DNA of 64,000 nucleotides from Centroberyx gerrardi (taxonomy: Eukaryota; Chordata; Actinopteri; Beryciformes; Berycidae), in NCBI RefSeq assembly GCF_048128805.1, contig NC_136008.1, forward strand, positions 14,017,572-14,081,571, in the 5' to 3' direction. Shown here piece after piece: positions 10,463-22,100 of this stretch. The translations under genes and the position numbers were made by a program. The notes below the pieces were generated by a model. The model did not search any database. It worked only from the letters and a program-made list of their open reading frames with translations, and had not been told where the DNA came from. The stretch's first letter is position 1. Every line of letters starts with the position of its first letter.

Positions 10463-11765
10463 TACGGAGTTTATCTCGATACCACCCTGATGTACAAAAA
10501 GACATGAATTAGTGTTATTTACATGCATCTATTGAGTCAATGAACATAATACAAAATGTAATAGCAACCTGAAAGAACTATTATTGAAAAGTTATTCCAT
10601 ATAACTGTGTGTTTTGGTATGTGGCTAAATCCCTTAATGAAGGTAGTCATTTGATACAGGCTAGAGCTTCAATTGCGTTTGAATTGTTCAAGGAAATATG
10701 AGAAACAAGATACAACTATAGTGACTTAGTGAAGTGTCATATTCAAGTTTGCCCTTCCTATAGGCAATAACCGAAAGTTATTTGACTCTGCATGTGTGAT
10801 CATGTGTGTACGAGTGTGGGGCAGCTCACGGTACGATGAACATCACATCTATCGATCAGGCTAATGTGGGGAGGAAAGGCTGCAGGCCACAGCAGTTGAT
10901 CAATATACCTCTAATTACATGGGGTACTGTGAGTGTGTGTGTGTGTCACAGGGGTGTATATAAATGCTGTCCCACTGGGAACTTGCTCACACGCTCATAC
11001 ACACAGATCATACTGATATACACCAGCTCTCTCACACACACACACACACACTTAACACTTCAGGTCATGGATCATTTTTTCACATTTTACTGCTTGACAC
11101 AACACACACACTACACTGCACACACAACACAGACACAAAATCACACAGCACTCAAAGTAATAAAATTTTTTACTTGAACCGTACAATAGCTTAATTTCTA
11201 ATCGAGATCTCTTTCACTGAGTGCAGCAGCAGAACAAAGGGACGCTGTGTGTGGATAAAGGGAACTGGTAAGTATCCTATTTGCATGTAAAGTTGGAATG
11301 ATTTGTTTCTATTGCTTGGCTGTTTTCTCCCACTTGCTTTGCTGCCCGCTGCCTCCCATCTACCCCATGTTCCCTGGAGCAGACACGGATACTGATAGGT
11401 GTGATCAAATGGCAACAGTGTCACCTATTTCCTTGGTGTAGATTCTTGTCGACTTACGCAATTCTTTGTATATCTATTCAGTGCGCACAACCCACATCTC
11501 CTTGGGTGCGTGCAGCAATAAAGTGATTCACTTCCTCTAGGCCTTTCCTCCAATGCTTCCAAAAAAAGTTATTTGATATCCTTCGTGTGTTGTACAGGTC
11601 TTTCTTCAAAACTAGTACAAATATGTTCTGTATTCATGTATAAATAGTGTATTCAGGCCCAGATTTGCAATGTTCAAAGTCAGCACTAAGACTTGTGATA
11701 CAAATCAGAGGTTATGTCACTGGCTTTGCACATGCTAAAAGTTTTTGCTTTGGTAAATCAGTCAT

Positions 11766-11768
<3 letters not shown>

Positions 11769-11815
<47 letters not shown>
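11769..11815. repeat. (TC)n microsatellite
   Basis: Pure CT dinucleotide tract of about 47 bp. Confidence 0.95.
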
Positions 11816-11818
<3 letters not shown>

Positions 11819-12391
11819 ACATACACTTTCTCTCTTTCTCTTTTAGATTCCTCATTTATTCTCATTTCTCATTGTTTTGTCTCTCTTGTCTGCCACAGAC
11901 TGTTCCATTCTGCTGGGGCTGTGATTGGCCGGAGGCTGTGTGATATGTTTGATATTCGGTTGTTCTCCTGCTTTATCGTGTCAACTAAATATCAGACATA
12001 TTCCTACAGAGTCTGGCACTTTGTCTTCTCATCCGCCTGCCGTCTCACTATCTGGAGAAAAAAGACCCACCCAGGTCAGATGTTCAGCAAAATGGTTGTT
12101 GACAGTAAACTTGGCAGCGGTCTGTTACTGAATATTAGTTTGTTATTCACTGGAATTTCATGGGTTAATTCTCTTTGCACTTTGTAACCCGGTTTTGAAA
12201 AGTGAAATTATTATTATTATCATTATTATTATTATAGTAGTATGGTAGTTTTTTACCATGAGAAATGTAGAAAAATGTAGAACATTAACCATGCTTTTTT
12301 TGTTGATATTAATGTTCTCTTCATGAATTGAAAAATAAACATGACTGTGTTCATCAAGTTTTTCAGTCTTTATATGCTCTCTCATTCTTTC

Positions 12392-12427
<36 letters not shown>
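12392..12427. repeat. (CA)n microsatellite
   Basis: Pure CA tract of about 36 bp. Confidence 0.95.
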
Positions 12428-12429
<2 letters not shown>

Positions 12430-13492
12430 CTCTTTGTAATATGATGTAGACCAGCCAACAAGACAAACCCCTGAATCACCAGGTTTGTTTTAACCGCCGT
12501 GGTATTTTACTGTATGAGTGCAAACTGCTCCATGAGCAAACAGGCGGTCTTCCTGGTGCCGTTCAGGTTTCAAATCAGAGAAGCTGAACAGAGCCTTTGT
12601 GTTATTGGAGAGCGTGTCGTCAGGCAGTCGTCTCACTCTCCCTGCCCTTCACTCTCTCTACAATCTAAATTCACATACTGATAATGAAATGTACTCTCCC
12701 ATTTCTTGCCTCGGGCTCTCTTGAACCACCTCTTTTTTCTCTTACTTTCAAAAGTAAGCTACAGACAGGGACATGCTCTTCTATCTATGCAGGATTTGAA
12801 TAAAGTGATTGCGTGCTAACCTCCTCCCCAATGACTCACTATCTCTCCTCCCATCATCTCCACATCCCTGATTCATGCCCCACTGCATCAGATATAATGA
12901 ACCATATGCTTCATATAATTTGTTACTGTTATAGCAGACTATTTTTGTATTTTAATTAATTGATTTTTGTCATATGTAGAAGGAGCATGCTTTTGGACTT
13001 TTGCCTAATGACACTTGTTGGGGAGGCATTTTGTTATGTAACAGCTGCATGTTCTAAGGAAGCCTAATAAGTCAAATCTAAATGTGTACAAGCTTGTGTG
13101 GGCACTGACAGGAAAATCAGTGGCACTCATGTGAGAGATAATATGTTTTCTAAATGTATGGGTGACTTAATGGGCGATATTATGAAACATTACATGAAAA
13201 GCAGCCAACCACAGGGTGTCACATAATAACATGTCTGCTTACTTTTGACTTATATTTTATAAGTACCTTCTAATGTGGATACCAGCAAAATGATGGGAAA
13301 AAGCATGTTCCTAACCCGCATCCTGACCTTTCTGGAAAACAAAAGTTATTTCAGGGACAGTTGTTGAACTGGACAGACAGGTTGGTGTGGAGCCATCTGA
13401 GGCTATCTGGCATGCAACTGCAGCTGAACAGCAGGAGAAGGATAAAACAATAATGAAATGTGCATTTTAGAGCAGTAAAGGGCCTTGGGGTA

Positions 13493-13495
<3 letters not shown>

Positions 13496-13559
<64 letters not shown>

Positions 13560-13565
13560 GTGTGC
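13496..13565. repeat. (GT)n microsatellite
   Basis: GT tract of about 70 bp with two GC interruptions near its end. Confidence 0.95.
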
Positions 13566-14117
13566 GTTCACTCACAGGTGCACGTGTGTTATCAGAAGAC
13601 TCAGGGTGAGTTATTCAAACAACTCCCAGAAGAAAGAAAGAGAATATGTATAAACAGATTAGAAGGAACAAAAAAAAGCATTCATTGAAACCCAGTCTCC
13701 AACACAAAAACACTCAAACAGCCAAGAAGAGGCAAATTGGCATGCCAGAAAAAGAATACAATAAAGCAAACACACAGTATGTCCAAAGAGACTTAAATAG
13801 CAGACTTAAACTAAGGTTCACTGAATCACAGCAACGCCATATTCAGGGTCCTGTAATTTACAGAATGATTCATTAGGAATGATATGAATTAAGCAACTGA
13901 TGTGCATCACTGAATTAGATGAAATTCCATCATTAGGGAATTGTAAGGAAAAAGCAATCATCAATAACATCCTTCGGATCTCCATTTGAATACCATAGAA
14001 ATAACATCAGACTCGAACAATAAAAACAGAAACCATGTCCTTTTGCAAATCAGCTTTCAACCACAGTTTGCACTGAATGTCTCATTTAAACATGTATAAA
14101 TGTGCATCTGGGCGAAC

Positions 14118-14118
<1 letters not shown>

Positions 14119-14163
<45 letters not shown>
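14119..14163. repeat. (CA)n microsatellite
   Basis: Pure CA tract of about 45 bp. Confidence 0.95.
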
Positions 14164-14169
<6 letters not shown>

Positions 14170-14360
14170 GCTCCTGTGTGGGACAATAGGCCAATAGCCA
14201 GTGGCTGAATGTCCTATGGATGGTGTCACCAGTGTGATCTACTGATAGGGTCAAATAGAGCCTGCTGAGACAAATGTTATCTGAAAGAGTGCACACTGTA
14301 TACTCTAGGGCAATTTCTGTGAGGGGCACAAGAGGGAATGACGAAGATGATGATAAAAAT

Positions 14361-14362
14361 GC

Positions 14363-14428
<66 letters not shown>
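14361..14428. repeat. (GT)n microsatellite upstream of the msmp-like gene
   Basis: Pure GT tract of about 66 bp, ending roughly 90 bp before the TATA box of the microseminoprotein gene. Confidence 0.95.
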
Positions 14429-14429
<1 letters not shown>

Positions 14430-14519
14430 CAGATATAGAAGGACAATCATGGGGGGGGTTGGACAAATAGAAACGAAGAAAGTGGAAATGAGTGCAGAGA
14501 TAAAGACATGTTGGTGCGG

Positions 14520-14527
14520 TATAAATA
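14520..14527 (+). promoter_or_regulatory. TATA box of the msmp-like gene
   Basis: TATAAATA is placed so that transcription would begin near 14550. A non-coding first exon would then end at the GTAAGA donor after 14735, joining the acceptor (TTTTCAG, 14855) just before the ATG. A second TATA-like motif (tataaaat) at about 14709 lies too close to the donor to serve well. Confidence 0.5.
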
Positions 14528-14857
14528 TCTGAGACCACAGGGAGAGAGTGCATCAGTTCAAGAGTGGCACTGCGGAGGAGAAACACAGGAGAACCATAAG
14601 GGGAACAGAAGGAACGGAAGGACGACAATATTGAACAACAGAGTGAATGAAAGCAAGAAGAATAGAAAGAGAAGAACTGAAAGAATACAAAGCAAGGGAG
14701 AGCTTTTGTATAAAATAGAGGAAGCTTCAACACAGGTAAGACTGAACTAACAACCTGCCATTTCTCCTTTGCATTTCTTTGTGATCATGCTGTTTTGGGT
14801 TTATGTCATGACAAGCCTCACACCTGTGCACTGTGATTTTTAAAACTGTTTTCAGAA

Positions 14858-15433
14858 ATGGCAAACACAGTGAGGATAGCGCTCTTGGCTTTCATCTTAA
14901 TCCTGAGTGCCAGTGTGCCATGCCTCTCTGTGTATAACAGCGGGGAGTGCTACTTCAACACAAAAGGTACAGTGTGTGTGTGGATATTTGCGTGTGTGGA
15001 TACATGCTTCCTACAAGGTTTCATGTGTGCATGCCATAATAACAGACAGCTGTTTTTGCAGGGAGTTGTGAACACATGGGACAGGTGTATGGGATAGGAG
15101 AGAGCTGGATAACCAAGGACTGTTACCAGTGTGTCTGCATGGAGCCGTTTGGAGTGGGATGCTGTGACCAGTAAGTTCGTCTGCCTGCCTTAGATACACA
15201 GTCACCCAAAAAGTATTGTGACACATGCACACTTATCTAACTCTGATCTTTCCTTCAGTGGATCTAAACCTGTGGACTATCCAGATTGGTGTGAGATCAT
15301 CCGGAAGCCTGACTCCTGTAACAGCATTGCTGTGATGAGAGCCAATCACAAGCTGCCCTGCCTCTGGGGGAGGGGCCGTCTCAGACCAGCTGCAGGCCAG
15401 CCATGGAAATCTGACAATGATCCTTTATTCTGA
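14858..15433 (+). CDS. msmp: Secreted beta-microseminoprotein family protein (MSMP-like), 3 coding exons
   Basis: Coding exons are 14858-14966, 15062-15170 and 15259-15433, with GT-AG junctions and phases 1 and 2, giving 130 aa. Residues 1 to about 24 are a signal peptide (hydrophobic IALLAFILILSASV). The mature part has ten cysteines in the spacing of the beta-microseminoprotein/PSP94 fold: GECYF, KGSCEH, KDCYQCVC, GVGCCD, DWCEI, DSCNS and LPCLW. ESW-x-x-KDC-x-x-C and GVGCCD-x-x-x-x-P-x-D match vertebrate MSMP (PC3-secreted microprotein), which is reported to act as a chemokine-like ligand. The start follows an acceptor by two bases, so a 5' UTR exon lies upstream. Members MSMB and MSMP are hard to separate without a tree; the basic tail and length favour MSMP. 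Confidence 0.88.
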
Positions 15434-15710
15434 GTTTGATAATTCATGCAGAGGATAGCAATAGATGAAAGGTGATGTTTATTTCATATTCAGTAAGCCA
15501 AGGCCATGGGTTGTGTTTTACCATGAGGATTGCAAAGGACTCAACTATGCTAATTTTTTATAACATAATCTGCAAAGAACTATCATAGAAAATATCCATT
15601 AATGCTAGGTTATATTTATAATTTAACTTTTTAAAATTATGTTTATTATTGTCATGCCTCAGCCTATCTAACGTACTGTAGCTACCACTGGTGCATCTGT
15701 TTGAAGGTCA

Positions 15711-15716
15711 AATAAA
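15711..15716 (+). terminator. Poly(A) signal of the msmp-like gene
   Basis: AATAAA lies 278 bp after the stop codon, in an AT-rich 3' UTR. Confidence 0.65.
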
Positions 15717-15904
15717 AAACTACTCCTCTATTTTCTGAATTTGTCAAATGTGTAATTTCTTATTATACTTCATTATAGCATTAATTTATAATCATTCTAA
15801 CTAGATACCTGCTTATTCTATAATAGACAACAAAGAGTAGTCAAGTAGAGTAGGTCATTATTAGCGGTTGGTTTCTCCAGACACCTGGAACGGACTTTTA
15901 TTTT

Positions 15905-15960
15905 GAAAAGGCGGCGGCGCAGACTTTGGACGTCACGTGTTGGGCGCGATGTTGACGTTG
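15905..15960 (+). promoter_or_regulatory. Probable nbn core promoter (TATA-less, GC-rich)
   Basis: A short CpG-rich patch 140-200 bp before the nbn ATG contains gcggcggcgc, a CRE-like GACGTCA (15929-15935) overlapping an E-box CACGTG (15934-15939), and gggcgcga. No TATA box is visible. This fits a housekeeping DNA-repair gene; factor binding is inference. Confidence 0.45.
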
Positions 15961-16103
15961 ATGGCTAATACATCCATGCTACCTTGTCGATAGTTTTTGT
16001 GGCGTAAAATAGTTAATAAAGTCAATAAAGACAGGCAATATTACGTTTCTCCTGACATGCTTGTGGTTTAAATTAACCAGAAGCCAACAAATCACAGTAT
16101 AAA

Positions 16104-19100
16104 ATGTGGATACTGAAACCCCTGGAACCTGGAGGTAATTTTGAATTGTGGTTAAAATATTAACGCTAAATAAATACACAGCAAGTTGATGTTAGCTCAG
16201 TGACTTAATGGGTTAGCTGTCTTGTTAGTAGTGTAGTGTAAGTGTAAACATAGCTAACATCAACAGTAACATTAGAAAGCAACGCAGCCGATTTCGACCA
16301 GGCAACACATCACACGTTAGCGGTAAAGACATTTATTTGAGGATGGAGCAGAGAGTTTTGACACAACTGAACCACCTAACGTTGAGGTTTCATCTTGTGA
16401 GCTAGCAAGTGAACTTTCTGAATTGGCTAGCTTCAGTTAACTAAGCTACAGCTAGCTTTCGGGGTGGTGGTGGTGGTGAGGGGGTTGGACTTGGCACACG
16501 TATAAAAAAACATAGATGGACAGAAAGCAATTAATTTTTTACTTGCCATGTAAGTAAATGTGTTTGCAGCATCTTGAGTCAGCTGTCTGTTGACACAGTG
16601 AGACTTCATTAGCAGGTCCATAACTGCCCCCTGTCACTCACAGGTGAGACCCACTACCTCCTGCCCAGCAAACAGTATGTGGTGGGGCGCAAGAACTGTG
16701 ACATCATCCTACCAAACGACCAGTCCATCAGCAGGGCCCACGCCCACCTCACTGCTACTGATCAGGTGAGACACAGAGGTGACATGAGAACATGCTGTCC
16801 CCAGTACACTGATGCAGAAGTCAGATATGGTTCATTATTCACATTCATTCACATCATTATTCTGATTATTCACTGATTTTGTGTGCTTTACGGTTTTACT
16901 CAGCCCATCCAATGGACCTTATATGTGGGTTCATAGTCACATGCATATCCTCAGACAAGTGAGGCTTTTGACAGAGTTATACAATCTAAAATACTCCTTA
17001 TGTGCAAATGAGGGGTTCGGATGACACTTTAAGGCCTTAACCTTCCTCTGATGTCTTCATCTTTGGGCAGTTTTTCCATTTTCTTACCAGGAGACAAAAA
17101 CTCCAGACAGGTGCCTTGAGAACAGTGATTTTGGCTCAACACAGCTATTGCATACTTACATACATCGTCTCTCCTCTTCATTTTCAGGCAAGTCCACTTG
17201 TGATTGAGTGAGTGGAGAACACATGCAGCACAGCTGTGAAAATGTGACATGTTTTTCTTGTAACACAATCATTGTTCTCATGGCACTAGTTGGAAATCTT
17301 GCTTGAACAATTTAAACTGTGGGGTCAGTGTTTGTGATGTTTGGAGACACGTTGATAAATGTAGGTCTAGCTCACTCACCAGCATCAGCAATCTGCAGTG
17401 CAGCCAAGATATCTCTTCCTGCCATGGTACCCAAGCCAACTGTCTATCATTCTTTAGAAAAACAGTCTCATAATTAGGGCTGGAGAATAATTCAATATTA
17501 TTGTTTATTGTCTTTCAATAGAATCATATTGTGATTAAATTATACTGAGTTATCACAATACACAGGTCTGTTGTCTAAATTAATGATAAGCAGCAAATGC
17601 TAATTTAAATCTCTCACAAAATGAGATCTGAAGCAAATTATGTGCTGAACATCAAGTTGATTACTTAAGATGTGATTTGCATGTTTGCTGATATATGGAT
17701 ACCAAAATATATATTTTTTAATGATTATTGGGATATTAGTTTGTCCATAAGGCATAGCCCTACTAACAGTGTACTAAGTAGATGAGTAATATGAGTGCAC
17801 TTGAAAACTATTTCTGTCACTGCACAGTAGGTGGTGCTATTGCTCCAGCCTCTCACAACTGTAACACTAAAATAAACTGCAAAACTGTAGTCATTCAGAA
17901 GTGTAATGTTATAATATCCATTTTGTATATAAGGTGCTTTTCAAGGATTTCATATTTTCAATATTAAGTGAAATTTTGAGTTACATAGTGATTCAAAAAA
18001 AAGTTTGCATCCTTTGTTGAGTGATAAAAGATGCAAAATACACGGATCAAACTTGAATATTTGACCAACACTGTTACAGTGATTTAAAACAAAATACCTT
18101 TAAACACCTTTGTTTGACATGGCTATGACAAAGATTACTGTTGAGCTATGTGTTTCAGCTCCTGGGACTTGAATTGGGTGTTTCCAAATTTAGGCTACCC
18201 AACTACCACATGATCAGCCATTATCAAACATGATTTTGTATGCATTTTGGTTTATAAATATGACATCTGCGGTCATGACCCTGTATATACCATGATGAAG
18301 ACTCATATGAGCTGAAACATGTTATTACACACTTCACCATAAATGTGCCTCTAATAAGCCTCTAAAAGTTATTTTGTGTTATTTTATATGTTGTAAGACT
18401 CAAAAAGCATGCAAATCTACTTTGTTTCACATCTGTCTATTCCCCATTCTGGAGAGCAACATTTGTCATTTGGACAAAAAGCACCAGGGCTGCACTCCTA
18501 TCCATTTGTTCTTACAGTAGTTCATTAAGGTTTCATTGATTTCCTGACTTTGGGATATTATCGTTGCCAATGCTGCCTCTGCTTTTTCTAAGGCCTCTTG
18601 GATTTAAGTCAGAGGATGGGTTTCTTCTTGAGACATACTGTACCTTATGAACCATTGAACAAGATGAAGTGTGGTTTGTTTGATTGATTGACAAATTCAT
18701 GGGTTGATTATTCCTTCTAGACCTTGACTCTAAAGGACAGCTCCAAGTACGGCACATTTGTCAACAGCCAACGCCTGTCAGAGAACGAACCGCTGAACCT
18801 GAAGTCAGGGGACAATGTCACATTCGGGGTTTTCCACAGCAAATTCAGGTATGAAATTGAAACAAGGGATGTTGATCTTTTCAATGATTTTTGAATCAAT
18901 GATATTAGAAAATGGTTGCCTGTGTATCAGCAGACTGGGATGCGTCTGGCATCGTCTCTCTCACCTTTAATTTCACTTGCACCTATTATATATTCCAATA
19001 CAGAAGTAGTAGCCGAAGTGAAAAAAAAAAAATTCAGAAAATATTCAATATAACATTTAACAGTTATTATGAATGTCATTAACCAGTCGTCCACATTATG

Positions 19101-22100
19101 CATCTCCCTCTCTCTCTCCTCCGCCCCAGTGTGGACTGTCAGAAGGTGGTGGTGTGTTCGTCGTGTTTGGACAATGATGGCAAGGCGTCACTCTCTCAGG
19201 CCCTGCTGCCTTTGGGTGGCAAGCTGGTCAACAGCTGGACTCAGGACTGCAGTCACCTGGTCATGCCTTCTGTTAAAGTCACCATCAAGGTCAGGACCGG
19301 ACATCATATCCATATTTTCATGTGCGATTGTTTTCGTCCCTGAATACGTGTTAAAGTGTTTTCTGTTTTTCAAATTAGACCATTTCTGCTCTGCTGTGCT
19401 GTCGGCCCATCGTGAAACAGGAGTTCTTCACCGAGCTCAGCAAAGCCCTTCAGCAAAAATTAACCCCTCCTAAAGCTGAGAGGTAGAATACAACCCCTCT
19501 CCATATATACACACACACTCACATTGAACACGAGAAGTTGCACTGAACCATACAATGTCTCATCTGTGCTGTTCAAGTTTCATCCCTGAGATCGATGAGC
19601 CCAGCCTGAGTAAAGAGGGAGTGGACCTTGGAGCGATGCCAGTGCGCAAACGGCTCTTTTCTGGGAAAACCTTCCTCTTCCTCAGCGGCAAACAGGTTTG
19701 TCCGCGTCTCTCCTCATATCTGGTTGAGAGAGCCTAACATGATTGTCACGCTCTTCAAGCCACTGGGTAATCACTCGAGTCTTCTTTGTGGGAGATAGTA
19801 GTAGAATGGCAGTCATCCTAAGGTTTCCAAGGTGATCCCTTATAATTGCTGTGTAGTTATTGCAATTTGTGAAACCCCTCATGTGAATTGTGTAAATTTG
19901 TCTAGAAAATCATTAGGGGAGGGGAGATGGCAGGTGTCTGATTCAGAATACAACGTTATCAGTCTACTTGTTATGTTGTTGCCAGGCAGTAGACAGTGTT
20001 GAATTACTGGAGAATCACACAACTATTACAACTATCACAACTATGAACAATAAGTAAATAGCAGATGCAAGATCATGTTTACAGATATTTAACTCCTATC
20101 CTTTGTGACACTGCCCTCTGATGGACACATGTGAAACCACCCCTTACAAGGTGACTCCTACACATTCACATTAACTTGACATAAAGAGGTGGTTTTTGGC
20201 ATATTCTCAAAAAAATACTAGAAAAAAAATACTAAAAATGAAACACTTACTTTTCAACAATTTACCTCCAGAGGAGTGTACCAGATTCCCCCCTAGGTAT
20301 AATGTGTGTTCATTTTTTTGTACTATTTTGACCCCTGATGTGTTTGCATCCCTGCTGAAATTAGCTGACATTTAGAATTTTTGTTGTTTTTTTCTCCACC
20401 ATACACTTGTCACATTGTGGGGAAGAAAGATTCTGCATTTTCCTAGTTGGCTCACAGCTACAAGTGTGCTTTAGTACAACAATGTAGTCTTCACAACGTC
20501 ACACAAGACACAAGTGTTGTAGAATATCCCTTGCATTACATGCTTTTATAATAGTTGGAATATTTATGAATCACGTACAGCCTTAAGCCTTCCATTAGGT
20601 TTTATGTCTCTATCATTGCCTCCTGATCAGCATTTGACTTTAAGGGAGAGCCATCAGGTTTAGCTGGGACATAAGTAAATGAGGGGAAATTAATGTAAGA
20701 ATTGTATTGTCAGTCACACAGTCACGCTCTCTCTCTCTCTCTCTTTCTCTCTCTCCCACCCTGTCGCTTTCTCTCTGTCTCTCTCTCTCTGCTCTACTGC
20801 ACACATACACGTTTGGGTTGTGTAACCGCTCTCCTCCCGTGTTGTTGCCAGCTAAAGCGCCTGAGTACTGCAGTGAGTTTTGGAGGTGGCAGGAGCCAGC
20901 TGCTGGAGGAGGGCTCGCTGCCCCGGGGCCTGCTGGAGTCTCCACAGAGCTGTGTGATCGACGTATCAACAGGCAACTCCCAGGCTCTGCTGCCCTCCAC
21001 CACCACAGAGTGGGCAAGCTCTGTGAGGAGGATTCTACAACAGTATGCAGAAACTCTTCTGTAGAAAACACTTACAAGACTTTATATTGATAAGTTAGTA
21101 ATCCACGTAACATATTCTGAACACTTTAAAGCCTCTGTCTCTTCTATCTCTGTCATTTCTTCTTCCCACTGACACAGAAAGGGCCTTCGAGTCATCACAG
21201 AGTCTGAAATTGGATTGGCTGCCATCTATGCCTGCTGTGACAAGTATTGCAATCCATCCAATCTAACACCAGACTCAGGTGGGTGACACTGAAAAATCAC
21301 AACCTGCATCGTTGTGTGTTGATACTTGTCTTTTCATGAGTAGAGAAGCATTGAATGCTTTCTTGATTGACGTTTGATTTTTTTTTTTTTCTTAATAATT
21401 ATGCTTTTGTATTGATGTTTTTCATTGTTTGTTTTTTTAACTTTGCATTGTTTTTTATACTTTGGGTGTGTTTCAGAGTCGATACAAAATGTGAAACCCA
21501 GAATTGCAAGTGCTACGCTTTCACAGAATGCAGCAGTGGACGAGACTGTGTTACCAGCAGCATCTCAAAACATCACAGCATATGCACTTAACACAGAGCC
21601 AACTCAAGGGTACAGACACAATCAATCGTTTTAAACGTAAAGTTGTCCAAAGGCATGCCTTCTTTCTTTTCCAGAAAATCTGTCTGATGTGTGTCATTTT
21701 TCTTCTTTCTCAGGATGGAGCTCAGTGAGGTGACTGGGGTGACAGCAGTAGGAGAAACCCCTGAGAAGAGGCAAAACCGGAACACCAGTCAACTCGGCCA
21801 ATCCAGATCTTCGGCACAGGAGACGGGCACCACATCCGTCGTGGCCGATACAATGAGCTCATCACTCACCACTGGAGAGAAAACAGGCTTACAGAGGAAG
21901 AAACCTGAGTCAAAACTGCAAGGTAGCTGCATGGATGTATCTGGAGGTGTTTGTTAGACTGGATTAACTTTTAAATGCACTTTGGGGCCTAGTGGTTAGA
22001 GCAACTGTCCCGTTACCAAAAGGTCACAGGTTCTATCACAGTAACAGCCAATGCTTTCATCAACACCCATGTGTCCTTTGAGCACGACACAGAACCTCTA

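Larger units (their letters stand above)
10463..14360. other. Non-coding interval rich in microsatellites
   Basis: I see no gene. Simple repeats are (TC)n 11769-11815, ATT-rich 12207-12236, (CA)n 12392-12427, (GT)n 13496-13565 and (CA)n 14119-14163. Open frames here are Cys-Val, Leu-Ser or His-Thr artefacts of these repeats. Confidence 0.7.

Noticed and set aside
13351-14733. Open frames of Cys-Val or His-Thr repeats
   Set aside because: Produced by (GT)n and (CA)n microsatellites; no flanking coding character.
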